This document shows positions 8,929-16,874 of a stretch of 64,000 bases of DNA, one piece after another. The notes beneath the pieces were generated by a model. The model saw only the letters and a program-made list of their open reading frames with translations, made no database searches and was not told the DNA's origin. Position numbers and translations under genes: made by a program. Each line of letters starts with the position of its first letter. The first letter of the stretch is position 1. The DNA comes from Orbaceae bacterium BiB (GTDB lineage: Bacteria; Pseudomonadota; Gammaproteobacteria; Enterobacterales; Orbaceae). Location: NCBI GenBank assembly GCA_036251205.1, contig CP133958.1, positions 930,001 to 994,000 on the forward strand, given 5' to 3'.

Positions 8929-8948
8929 GCGTATTATTTGTGGGGTAT

Positions 8949-8968
8949 TGCCTTAATTTATTAAGGCA
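8949..8968 (+). terminator. Hairpin after the lipase-immunity pair
   Basis: An 8-bp perfect stem (TGCCTTAA / TTAAGGCA) with a 4-base loop, 20 bases after the immunity stop codon. There is no strong T run after it, so termination is plausible but unproved. Confidence 0.5.
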
Positions 8969-9004
8969 TTCTCAGGTAAAACTAATTTGCTTGGATTAAC
9001 GATA

Positions 9005-10093
9005 ATGAAATACACTCTTCCCCCTGATTGCGGCAGTGCCATCAAAAATGCACCATCCACCTTACAACAAAAAATCCTACGCTTACTGGCTAACTGGCCA
9101 AGTACTAAAGGACAAAGTACTCCCGAGTATTCCAAAGCACTGCGTAGTGCGATTAAAAAATTGATTCATTTATGGGGCGGAAAATGGCTCAATCCTGAAG
9201 AGCTAACCCGAACAGCCAAACTTGAAATACACTGTAGCAACGGACATACCTTTAAATTTCGAGTATTTCACTTGCATCGCGGACAATGGTGTCCAGACTG
9301 CTATTTTAATAATCTACGCCACTCATTGAAAGATATAGAGCACCTTGCTAAACAAAAAAATGGCAAATGCCTAACTACCGACTACCAAAATAGCCGTCAA
9401 CGCCTAACATGGCAATGCCAATACGGACATACTTGGCAAATGAATATTGATGGCTACAAAAAAGGACAGTGGTGCCCAGTGTGTATAGCAACACAGCAAC
9501 AGCGAAAAGCAATGCGGCTACTACAGACTATTGCCAAACAACAAGGTGGAGTATGCTTATCTAAAACTTATACGCGAGGTAAAGATAAATACACGTTTCG
9601 TTGTGCCAACGGACATGAATGGCAAACCACAGGAAACAGTATCAAGAACTCAAAAACCTGGTGTCCAATTTGCCGTTATGACAAACATCGCCGCTCACTA
9701 GCGGACTTACAGGCACTAGCTGCTGCTCGTGGTGGTTTATGTTTAGCAAAGCACTACACCACCATGAATGATAAAGTGATGTGGCAATGTGCTAAGGGAC
9801 ATCGATGGCAACGCGCAGCGAGTTTCATTCAACTTGGGCGCTGGTGTCCCTACTGTGCCCGTAAAAACTACACCATTGAGGATATGCAACAACTGGCAAT
9901 AGCACGAGGAGGGCAATGCCTCTCAACAACTTACACAAATTTAGAAACCAAACTGAGCTGGCTGTGTCATTTAGGACATACGTGGCAAGCAAGACCCAGT
10001 CATGTTAAAGCAGGCACTTGGTGTCCATCCTGCAACTATTTATCTCGGTGTATTAAAGAAGAGTCCAAACAAAAATACCTTCCTACCCACTGA
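9005..10093 (+). CDS. Protein of five tandem treble-clef zinc-ribbon repeats
   Basis: A 362-aa protein built from five units of about 55 residues, each with the plan L-x-x-L-A-x-x-x-G-G-x-C-L-x(16)-W-x-C-x-x-G-H-x-W-x(10-12)-G-x-W-C-P-x-C. Examples are CSNGHTF/WCPDC, CQYGHTW/WCPVC, CANGHEW/WCPIC, CAKGHRW/WCPYC and CHLGHTW/WCPSC. Each supplies C-x2-G-H and C-P-x-C zinc ligands. These resemble treble-clef/DUF4379-like zinc ribbons sometimes fused to nucleases, but no nuclease domain is visible here. Nucleic-acid binding is the likely activity. The ATG at 9005 is preferred over the earlier TTG at 8987. Standing beside a T6SS effector pair and an SOS operon, it is probably cargo of the accessory block; function unknown. 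Confidence 0.75.
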   Translation: MKYTLPPDCGSAIKNAPSTLQQKILRLLANWPSTKGQSTPEYSKALRSAIKKLIHLWGGKWLNPEELTRTAKLEIHCSNGHTFKFRVFHLHRGQWCPDCYFNNLRHSLKDIEHLAKQKNGKCLTTDYQNSRQRLTWQCQYGHTWQMNIDGYKKGQWCPVCIATQQQRKAMRLLQTIAKQQGGVCLSKTYTRGKDKYTFRCANGHEWQTTGNSIKNSKTWCPICRYDKHRRSLADLQALAAARGGLCLAKHYTTMNDKVMWQCAKGHRWQRAASFIQLGRWCPYCARKNYTIEDMQQLAIARGGQCLSTTYTNLETKLSWLCHLGHTWQARPSHVKAGTWCPSCNYLSRCIKEESKQKYLPTH

Positions 10094-10151
10094 CTCTACT
10101 TTCGTGTTAATTAATATTATTCCTACCGCTCAGTTACTATGAATTAATCAA

Positions 10152-10952
10152 TTAAGTTAACTCAAGGATATTGGGTTTTTCATATTGAAGATAGCGTATT
10201 AAAATTTGATAACTATCACGACTAAAACGGGGGAGTGGTCCGGTAGGCGTATCATGCAAATGGCTGACGGAACCCAAATAACGCCATTGATTGATAATAT
10301 GAAATGCTTTACATTGATGTTGAGGGTCTTCCTCAACAATCGCAATCGCTGATTGCCAAGGCCAAGCTATTAGCGCGTAGTTCTCGAATGCTTTAACTAA
10401 ACGTTGATTGTAACTTGCTAGTGTCTCATTGCCACAACACGCTCCCCGACAACGTTTTAACTGATAATTAAAACAGCAACCTCGACGGGTTGATTCCAAT
10501 TCAAGCACTTTCGCACATAACTCATTTTTTTCAGCTAATTTTAATAACCATTGCTTGGCTCGTACTGGTGATTGATACAAACCCACACTGATTTTATCGT
10601 CAGCAATGTCATCAACCCGGTGTAAAACGGGTATGAGTTCATCATTTAATACCCATGAATAGAGATTCTGATGTTTTCTCAAACGCCGATTATAAATTGG
10701 CTGTCTTAATTTAATCTCTGCTGATTCCAGTAGCAAAGCACCTAATTCCCCTGCTGTACAGGTAAAATCGATGTGCGCAGTTTGCTTTATTAAATCAGCG
10801 TGACGTTTAGTTTCATCGCGGTGATAAAAATGCGACAAAACCCGTTTGCGAATATTTTTACTTTTGCCTATATAAAGTAAAGTATTTTTTTCATCATAAA
10901 AATAATAAACACCCGGTCGCTCGGGCAAGGTATAACAACACTCAAGAATCAT
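10152..10952 (-). CDS. cho: Cho (UvrC-like) excinuclease, GIY-YIG endonuclease
   Basis: A 266-aa homologue of the N-terminal half of UvrC. The GIY-YIG domain opens with RPGVYYFYDEKNTLLYIGKS (residues ~12-31) and continues to LLLESAEIKLRQPIYN, which holds the catalytic Glu. A Cys-rich middle (CCFNYQLKRCRGACCG) is typical of UvrC/Cho. The UvrC C-terminal RNase H-like and HhH regions are absent, as in Cho. Cho makes the 3' incision in UvrAB-dependent nucleotide excision repair, including bulky lesions UvrC handles poorly. Its ATG overlaps the umuC stop by one base (TAATG), making it the third gene of a damage-inducible umuD-umuC-cho operon. Confidence 0.9.
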   Translation of the reverse strand: MILECCYTLPERPGVYYFYDEKNTLLYIGKSKNIRKRVLSHFYHRDETKRHADLIKQTAHIDFTCTAGELGALLLESAEIKLRQPIYNRRLRKHQNLYSWVLNDELIPVLHRVDDIADDKISVGLYQSPVRAKQWLLKLAEKNELCAKVLELESTRRGCCFNYQLKRCRGACCGNETLASYNQRLVKAFENYALIAWPWQSAIAIVEEDPQHQCKAFHIINQWRYLGSVSHLHDTPTGPLPRFSRDSYQILIRYLQYEKPNILELT

Positions 10953-12217
10953 TATTTCACCGCTAACAATTCATCCCACCGTGTGGTATAACGTGGACTC
11001 AGTAACTCACGTTTAATCTGCCAAGGGGCCTGTTTTCTAACACCACCTAATTGTACCGTATGTTTACCCATCTTCTGATTGATAGCATCGAGTGTCTGCA
11101 TCAACCTATCACTTTTTTGCTTTTGTTCTACCTTATTGGATGTTTCAAATAAATCAAACTGCGTATCGGTGTTTTTTGGGCGTAAATCAAGTAACATCAC
11201 CCCAGCTTTCATAAACAAAACCCCTTTTTTGTAAATAGCCTGTAACCCCTTTTGAGCGGCTTGAATAATCAGCCGTGAATCATCAGTAGACGAGAGGAGA
11301 GGCACCACGATAGAGGGATGATATTGCACAACATCCTCACGAAACCGATTGGTTTTTAAAAAAACCAGTACGGCACTAGCAACCGAGTGTTGATGCCTGA
11401 GTTTTTCAGCACCTCGACTGGCGTGTACACGTATAGCTTCCTGTAGGTCAAATAAGTTCCCCGTTAACTGACCAAAACTACGCGAAGTCATGATATTTTG
11501 TTTTGGCGTTGATAAATCATCTAGCTCGATACACGAAGTGCCTTGTAGTTCTAACACCGTGCGCTCAAGTACTACGGAAAACTGCTGCCTAATTTGTTTG
11601 GTATTCGCTTGGCGTAAATCCCATGCAGTATGAATACCTAGCACTTGTAGTTTCTCCGCAATACGCCGTCCAACACCCCATACGTCACCCACCGGAAACT
11701 GCTTTAATGCTTCAATCAACAAAGCGCTGTCATTGGCTAAATAACAGACACTTTGATAAGCAGCTTGTTTTTTAGCAATATGATTCGCCACTTTAGCTAA
11801 AGTACGAGTAGAAGCAATACCAATACTGACGGGTATGCCCGTGTCACGTTTCACCACCGCTCGGATGTGCTGACAATGCGAAATAACATCAGAAAATCCA
11901 TCTAATGCAATAAAGGCTTCATCAATCGAATAAGGCTCTACATCTGCCGTGTAGTCTCGCACGGTATTAAATACACGTCGACTCATATCACCATACAGCT
12001 CGTAATTAGAGCTTAACAACGTCACTTGCTTACGAATAGCCGGTAGAATCTTAAAGGCTGGTATCCCCATTGGCACCAAGGGTTTTAACTCATTCGAACG
12101 GGCTATCACACAGCCATCATTATTGGATAAAATACCAATTGGTTCGCCTTCAAGCTTGGGATTAAACACTCGCTCACAAGACGCATAAAAATTATTACAA
12201 TCCACTAACCCTATCAC
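10952..12217 (-). CDS. umuC: UmuC, catalytic subunit of DNA polymerase V
   Basis: A 421-aa Y-family polymerase, the usual UmuC length. Motifs include VDCNNFYASCERVFNP at the start, VIARSNELK, and YSIDEAF with the catalytic Asp-Glu pair; a helix-hairpin-helix-like region follows (VGRRIAEKLQVLG) and then the little-finger domain. It carries out error-prone translesion synthesis with UmuD'2 on RecA filaments. The GTG start overlaps the umuD stop (GTGA), so the two subunits are translationally coupled. Expression should be SOS controlled through the LexA-like site upstream of umuD. Confidence 0.95.
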   Translation of the reverse strand: MIGLVDCNNFYASCERVFNPKLEGEPIGILSNNDGCVIARSNELKPLVPMGIPAFKILPAIRKQVTLLSSNYELYGDMSRRVFNTVRDYTADVEPYSIDEAFIALDGFSDVISHCQHIRAVVKRDTGIPVSIGIASTRTLAKVANHIAKKQAAYQSVCYLANDSALLIEALKQFPVGDVWGVGRRIAEKLQVLGIHTAWDLRQANTKQIRQQFSVVLERTVLELQGTSCIELDDLSTPKQNIMTSRSFGQLTGNLFDLQEAIRVHASRGAEKLRHQHSVASAVLVFLKTNRFREDVVQYHPSIVVPLLSSTDDSRLIIQAAQKGLQAIYKKGVLFMKAGVMLLDLRPKNTDTQFDLFETSNKVEQKQKSDRLMQTLDAINQKMGKHTVQLGGVRKQAPWQIKRELLSPRYTTRWDELLAVK

Positions 12218-12663
12218 GAATGACCACGACCTCGTAATGTGTGAATGGTATGAATCACTACACCCCAGACATGGACTTCTTTACCTTCTAGGGGAATTGG
12301 GGGATAAAGCGCATTACCCGCTAACAAATGATACTGCCCTGCAATTAAACCTAAGCATTTACACGTTAGCTCACCATCAACCGCTACAATCACCACATCA
12401 TTCACTTGTGGTTTTAAAGAGCGATCAACAATCAGTAAGTCACCATTAAGAATCCCATAATCCACCATCGAGTCACCCATTGCTTTAATGTAATAGGTCG
12501 CACTAGGGTGCTTCACTAAATGCTCAGTTAAATCGAGTTTCGCTTCCAAATAATCATCAGCTGGAGAGGGAAACCCTGCTCTAACAGGCGTATCCACCAG
12601 CGGCAAATGATTTATGATAGAGGCATCAACACGACCAAGCACAATACAACTGGATTTGTGCAA
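12214..12663 (-). CDS. umuD: UmuD, self-cleaving subunit of DNA polymerase V
   Basis: A LexA/UmuD-fold S24 protein, about 149 aa from a TTG start at 12,663. That start is chosen because AGGAGT stands four bases before it and the length is near the usual 139; the upstream in-frame Met would give a hydrophobic 12-residue extension inconsistent with the family. The Ala-Gly cleavage site is in VRAGFPSPADD, the catalytic Ser in GDSMVDYG and the Lys in DGELTCKCL. RecA-stimulated self-cleavage yields UmuD', which joins UmuC. It is the first gene of the umuD-umuC-cho operon. Confidence 0.92.
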   Translation of the reverse strand: MHKSSCIVLGRVDASIINHLPLVDTPVRAGFPSPADDYLEAKLDLTEHLVKHPSATYYIKAMGDSMVDYGILNGDLLIVDRSLKPQVNDVVIVAVDGELTCKCLGLIAGQYHLLAGNALYPPIPLEGKEVHVWGVVIHTIHTLRGRGHS

Positions 12664-12731
12664 GAGAACTCCTAAAACTAAAGTAAAGAAAATCACCACT
12701 GTTTTTCTAATTATCGTGGTAAAAAACGAAT

Positions 12732-12747
12732 ATGTATAAATATACAG
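12732..12747 (-). promoter_or_regulatory. LexA (SOS) box upstream of umuD-umuC-cho
   Basis: Read on the minus strand the site is CTGTATATTTATACAT, matching the gammaproteobacterial CTGT-N8-ACAG operator at seven of the eight conserved positions (final G replaced by T). It lies about 70 bases upstream of the umuD start, so LexA should repress the operon until DNA damage. Confidence 0.75.
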
Positions 12748-12803
12748 TGTTAACTGCGAAATTCAATAGATTTTAGTGTAAAAAAATAGAAATACCACTC
12801 AAA

Positions 12804-12914
12804 TCAAACTAATTTAAACCATTCATCTTGATGATAACGAGATGACTAGAGAGTTTTCAGCGGTATATTTAAAGCTTTCGCTATACAAGACTCAAAATCA
12901 GTAAAGTTTTTAAT
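12804..12914 (-). pseudogene. Ner/Nlp-like phage regulator, C-terminal remnant with a nonsense codon
   Basis: The minus strand reads SIKNFTDFESCIAKALNIP, then LKTL, a TAG stop, then SSRYHQDEWFKLV. Ner-type regulators of Mu-like phages end with I-A-x-A-L-x-I-x-x-x-x-I-W-P-S-R-Y, so the TAG probably replaces the Trp TGG. No start or N-terminal helix-turn-helix is present; the frame is cut by a stop at about 12,918, close to an IS6-like end at 12,934. A short fragment recognised by eye, so confidence is modest. Confidence 0.4.
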
Positions 12915-12956
12915 ACTTCAAGGAATAACATAAGGCACTGTCAAGTTAATAACTAA

Positions 12957-13748
12957 TTATTCACAGCCATGGCCATAACTAATAGTTGGCCCCATATTCA
13001 TAACTAGTCTATTAATAAAGTGATGAGCCGCTAAAGCATAATCATGGGTGCGATAATCGAGAAGACTCATTTTTTTGCCTTTATATTTTGCAAATCCATC
13101 ATATTTGCATAGTTCATCATCAACAATATACAAATGTTTAATTTTATTATTAACAACTCTAATTTCATCAATGGTTTTATATGAAGGTAATGTTTCTAAA
13201 GTTACACCAAGCTCAGTAAAACCATCTTTTAGTTGATTCCAGCGGTAGGATAGTCTACTCTCATCACCACCCATTATTAAAAAAGCCTTGTTTACGTGTT
13301 GTTCAATAGTAGCCCACAAATGAACGATCATCCCCTCATCGGCTATTTTTCGAGCATTATAAATTTCACAAACTGTATCGAAATTGCGGCTTAGTCTTGC
13401 TTCTTCAATTGGTATATCTTCACTCTGCTCCATAAATATATTACAGAATTCATCATACTGAGGATTTTCTTTTTTAAGAAAAGGAGCAATTTGTTCGACA
13501 TTACTATTATATACAACCAAAGCATACCGATTAACCATAATTATATCATTAATTCTTTGATTGGCGCTTTTTAGTAATATATCTCTTTGGTTTTTGAATA
13601 AATTGGCACTTTCATCTTTATCATTAGCTGACTCGGGAAAATCATAGAAATCATTTACGATTGTTTTTATCATTGGATCTGTATTATCTTTATTTTTTTT
13701 CAAAAATTCATTAAGTGTTGGAACATATTCTGTAATATTTAGTTTCAT
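12957..13748 (-). CDS. Uncharacterised helical protein with a HEPN-like motif
   Basis: A 263-aa soluble, mostly helical protein with no signal peptide; I do not recognise the family with certainty. Residues ~145-160 (GMIVHLWATIEQHVNKAF) and ~195-205 (VVNNKIKHLYIVD) resemble the two core helices of HEPN domains, the second matching the R-N-x-I-x-H ribonuclease motif except that Arg is replaced by Asn. If it is HEPN it may be catalytically altered. HEPN proteins are common in toxin-antitoxin and phage-defence loci. The gene is alone, enclosed by IS6-like ends, which suggests acquisition by transfer. Expression signals are weak: only AGAAG-like bases precede the ATG. Confidence 0.5.
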   Translation of the reverse strand: MKLNITEYVPTLNEFLKKNKDNTDPMIKTIVNDFYDFPESANDKDESANLFKNQRDILLKSANQRINDIIMVNRYALVVYNSNVEQIAPFLKKENPQYDEFCNIFMEQSEDIPIEEARLSRNFDTVCEIYNARKIADEGMIVHLWATIEQHVNKAFLIMGGDESRLSYRWNQLKDGFTELGVTLETLPSYKTIDEIRVVNNKIKHLYIVDDELCKYDGFAKYKGKKMSLLDYRTHDYALAAHHFINRLVMNMGPTISYGHGCE

Positions 13749-13829
13749 CTCTAGACTTCTTTTTTAACTCATTAACTTATATGTTAAAATTAACAATCCT
13801 AATTTGTCCTCGTTCAGACTATTTTTTAT

Positions 13830-13897
13830 GGCGCTGTCAAATTAACTTTTTCACAATCTGTATGATTATACGAAATAATAATTAACTTGACAGTACC
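13830..13897. repeat. 68-bp MITE-like remnant with IS6-type terminal repeats
   Basis: It begins GGCGCTGTCAAATTAAC and ends with the inverted form GGTACTGTCAAGTTAAT. Its right half (TCTGTATGATTATACGAAA) closely matches the noncoding end of the IS6-family remnant next to 19,586 (TCTGTATGATTGTACAAAA). It is therefore best read as an IS6-type element with its transposase deleted. It sits just upstream of the DUF6708-like gene and may contribute sequence to its promoter. Confidence 0.6.
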
Positions 13898-13913
13898 ATA
13901 AAAGGGAATAATT

Positions 13914-14783
13914 ATGTCATCACGTTATCAACCACAACTACCAACATGGAAACAAGATTTAGCTAAAAGCAGTGGTTTAGGTTTTATTAGCAATATAAAT
14001 TACATAGCTTATGCTAATGATAACTATTGCGAAGTTTATCGTAAGAGAGAAATTGGTGAAGCTTGTGTTGCTTTTGGGCTTTTTCTATTTTTTTATATCG
14101 CTTTCATTTTTGCTACGATTTCTATGCTATTTCCCCCTATTTCTATTGGCGTATTTATTTTTGCACTACTATGTCTTTTCCCTATAAATGTTGTCGGTTG
14201 TTATGTATTTTTCCATTTTTTACGGGCCTATTATGCTCCCGCCAGTAGCCCGATCAGATTTAATCGCCAAACAGGTAAAGTCTATTTTTATGAAAATGTG
14301 GCGATGAAGTATGGCTTGCAATTTCGTATTCCCCTCAAGGCGTTTAAGGATTTAAAAAAGTATGAAATTAAAGTCTATGACTGGCAAAATGTGGAGGGTA
14401 TTTTACTGGGGGCAACACGTGTTTTAAATGCAGGAGGCACATCAGACAGTCACTACTTGATGTGTGTAGGCTGTAAGCCAAATAGTGATGATGTGATAGA
14501 TCGTTTTTTTATTAGTCGTACAGATGAGTATGGCACTGCGTGGAACTGGATCAGTAATTTTATGCAATATAGACTAGAAAAGCCGATTGACCAAAATGGC
14601 TTAAAGTATATTGCTTATAATAGTGAAGATAAACAGAGCTTTGCCGATATTGAACCACGTCGTAAACTAACATCAAGGCAGATAGAAGGACTTGATAAAG
14701 CCTCTAAAGCCAGTTCAAAAGAGGAGCTTACTCAAATAGAACTAGAATATCAACTCGATAAAACAGTTTATCCAGTTTATTGA
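13914..14783 (+). CDS. DUF6708-like membrane protein, possibly T6SS-associated
   Basis: A 289-aa protein with two adjacent membrane helices (about residues 48-70 and 76-103) and a larger cytoplasmic-type C-terminal domain. The segment PIRFNRQTGKVYFYE (residues ~118-132), followed by a W-x-x-V-E-G/A motif, is the hallmark I associate with DUF6708. Such genes often lie beside type VI effectors or Rhs/VgrG cargo. Its right-hand neighbour is a convergently oriented lipoprotein gene. Whether it is effector, adaptor or immunity protein cannot be decided. The ATG follows AAAAGGGAATAATT, an acceptable ribosome-binding site. Confidence 0.6.
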   Translation: MSSRYQPQLPTWKQDLAKSSGLGFISNINYIAYANDNYCEVYRKREIGEACVAFGLFLFFYIAFIFATISMLFPPISIGVFIFALLCLFPINVVGCYVFFHFLRAYYAPASSPIRFNRQTGKVYFYENVAMKYGLQFRIPLKAFKDLKKYEIKVYDWQNVEGILLGATRVLNAGGTSDSHYLMCVGCKPNSDDVIDRFFISRTDEYGTAWNWISNFMQYRLEKPIDQNGLKYIAYNSEDKQSFADIEPRRKLTSRQIEGLDKASKASSKEELTQIELEYQLDKTVYPVY

Positions 14784-14870
14784 CACTGTAACGGTCAACA
14801 AAAATTGGATAACTGACTTAACAAACTATAAGCTATTGAACTTTAACCTATACATTGCGCTTTGCTCATA

Positions 14871-15533
14871 TTAACGAAAATAGTAGTTTTTAACCCAACC
14901 ATCATTATAATATTGTCCATTCTCTTTTTTCATTCTGGCCGAACCTGGCACTTTATCCCCAAATAAAGTATCAGGCAATAACTTGTATATTTTAGCTAAC
15001 TCTGGCGATTTTGCCCATTCTGGAACATTTTCCAGTTTAAAATCATATTCAACCGTAGTTTCAACATATTTGCCACTATTGCGGTCAACTGTTTGATCAC
15101 TAACATCGGTGACTTTTAATAATACCCGCTTACCATAACAAAAATAATTTTCATATATATACGTACCATCAAGCGAGCCTAATCGCTTAATTGTATATTG
15201 ATACGGCCGACCTAGCTCGGTTAATTGGTAGCGATAAAGCAGCGGCTCACTACTTACTTGTTCGCGACTTAATAAGCCTAATTCAGCAAATAATGGTAAA
15301 TTACGAAATAATCGATTTTTCTTCCATTGATCATATTGTATATCACTCTCCAAGTGGGGTTCTTCGCTATAGGGAAACTGCACATCACCCACAAAATAGC
15401 AAACAGCTCTGTTACCATCGGGATTTAACTGATCATATTCCATTTGCAAATCGACTTTTAACTTTTCATAATCCGTACAACCCACAATATTCAGGCTCAT
15501 CAGCACCATCAGTATATATTTTAAGCTATTCAT
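14871..15533 (-). CDS. Uncharacterised lipoprotein
   Basis: A 220-aa protein with a lipoprotein signal peptide: MNSLKYILMVLMSLNIVGC ends in the lipobox I-V-G-C (Cys19). The mature part has no known domain I recognise; it contains a few Cys residues (AVCYFVGDV, NYFCYGK) and a Tyr-rich C-terminus. TCCTCC upstream on the plus strand gives a strong GGAGGA ribosome-binding site. It faces the DUF6708-like gene end to end, a layout compatible with an immunity or receptor role, but no function is assigned. Confidence 0.7.
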   Translation of the reverse strand: MNSLKYILMVLMSLNIVGCTDYEKLKVDLQMEYDQLNPDGNRAVCYFVGDVQFPYSEEPHLESDIQYDQWKKNRLFRNLPLFAELGLLSREQVSSEPLLYRYQLTELGRPYQYTIKRLGSLDGTYIYENYFCYGKRVLLKVTDVSDQTVDRNSGKYVETTVEYDFKLENVPEWAKSPELAKIYKLLPDTLFGDKVPGSARMKKENGQYYNDGWVKNYYFR

Positions 15534-16090
15534 TACTTCCTCCTGTCTTTAGTAACTCAAGGATATTGTTTGCTATTATGCTCTAGTTTTAGAAGTAGAA
15601 CCTAATTTTGCTTATTCTATTTCGGTATCTTCATCCTGCTTTTTATTGTAAGCATAATCTAAAATTAACGGTAAGTTTTTTCCCCTTTTATTATTGTAAC
15701 GGTATACTTTTTTTGTAGACATTATTAGCGGTATGATAAACCATCAACTAAGGAGATTATCCCGTGACAAGACAACTAATCTCCATCAAAGCAGAAGCAA
15801 AATAGTTAGCAAATAAATAATTTGTGACACTCAAAATTTAGGTTTGACTTTGATTGAAAATACTATTATTTTACTCAAAATAAGTTCTATATTTGAACGT
15901 CCACCAAAACGTCCACCAATATTTTATAAGAATTGTTTAAGATGAAAATATATCATATAATCAATAAGATAGAATTAAGGTTGGCGAGGCCTTATTTTTC
16001 TGCGTTTCCGCCATCTTCAACAAATTCTTTGATTCCATTCAGAAATTTCATAACAACATACTTAACTGTCACCTAACTGTAAACCAAAGT
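15534..16090. other. Intergenic region with only small ORFs and short repeats
   Basis: No full gene. A 36-codon frame on the minus strand (15,612-15,722; MSTKKVYRYNNKRGKNLPLI, then an acidic tail) lacks a ribosome-binding site and matches nothing I know. On the plus strand AAGGAGATTATCCC precedes GTG at 15,764 but the frame stops after 13 codons, perhaps a gene remnant; GGAGATTA and TAATCTCC around it form an 8-bp inverted repeat. An 11-bp direct repeat lies at 15,897-15,919. Confidence 0.5.
15897..15919. repeat. Two 11-bp direct repeats ACGTCCACCAA
   Basis: ACGTCCACCAA occurs at 15,897-15,907 and again at 15,909-15,919, about 170 bases upstream of the truncated tyrosine-integrase gene. The CCACCA ending resembles a tRNA/tmRNA 3' end, and att or arm-type sites usually lie beside an integrase gene, so a recombination-site role is possible. 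No second distant copy was noticed. Confidence 0.35.
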
Positions 16091-16834
16091 ATGCTTATGA
16101 TGAATAACAAAAACTCTGTTTTATCTGCAATTAATAATCACTCTATCATTAAATATTATTTGTTTCTATATCTTCGAAATACAGTTTATTACATTCGAAT
16201 TAAACAAGGTAATAAAAATACATCACTATCACTCAAAACAGTTAAGCGACATATCGCAGTTAGATTATTTACTGTCATCAAACATGAATTATCCTTCATT
16301 ATTAAGGATAAACCTACATTAGACTATGAACAACTCGTTAGCTATTTTAAAGCAACAGTAAGTAACGAATTTAATCATCAAGATAATAACCAATCAAATA
16401 ATTGCTTGTTGATACAAACAGCATTACCCAATCTGAAACAGTCAAAAGAAAATTATTTCCTTTCCATAACAACAAGTTGTAATAACTACATTCAAGAGAA
16501 AGGAAGTAACTGGAAATATGCGACACAGTTAAGTTCTCAAGCGAATAAAGCTCTACTCATTGAAATATTTGACTATCTAAAACTAGATGATGTAACCAAA
16601 ATTACTCGTAAAGATATGTTAGAAGTTAGAGAAGTTATTAAGCGATTACCTGTAAACAGGAAACAAATATTCAAAGAGCAATCACTTAAAGAAGTCTTAG
16701 CTCAACACTATAATAAAACACTATCTACTAGAACTATTAATGGACATCTTATCTTTTTATCCTCAGTTTTTAATTGGGCTGAAAAGAATGACCTTATCAA
16801 AAAGAATTTAGCTACTGACTTATTGCTAAAAGAT
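16091..16834 (+). pseudogene. Tyrosine-recombinase (phage-type integrase), N-terminal part only
   Basis: About 248 residues remain. The beginning (YYLFLYLRNTVYYIRIKQGN) is the basic beta segment that opens many integrases of the DUF6538/SAM-like type. The core-binding SAM-like helical domain ends with TRTINGHLIFLSSVFNWAEKN and DLIKKNLATDLLL. The catalytic R-H-R-Y domain is missing because IS copy 2 begins at 16,835; the TGA stop is the first three bases of the IS. It is therefore a dead integrase of an integrative element, probably the same one that supplied the DUF3987 fragment. Confidence 0.8.
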
Positions 16835-16874
16835 TGATCTGCCCACATTTTAGTGGAGAGTTATTTTCAAATTA

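Larger units (their letters stand above)
12934..13897. mobile_element. Possible cassette bounded by IS6-like inverted ends, no transposase
   Basis: The left edge reads GGCACTGTCAAGTTAAT and the right edge, on the opposite strand, GGTACTGTCAAGTTAAT: 16 of 17 bases match in inverted orientation. The same terminus, GGTACTGTCAAATTAAC, ends the IS6-family remnant at 19,586, so the ends belong to that IS type. The 964-bp interval contains one gene (12,957-13,748) and no transposase. No 8-bp target duplication is visible. Either a passenger gene has replaced the transposase, or two independent IS remnants happen to face each other. Confidence 0.45.

Noticed and set aside
15191-15586. A 131-codon plus-strand frame
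   Set aside because: It lies opposite the lipoprotein gene, which has a lipobox and a strong ribosome-binding site; the plus frame has neither.
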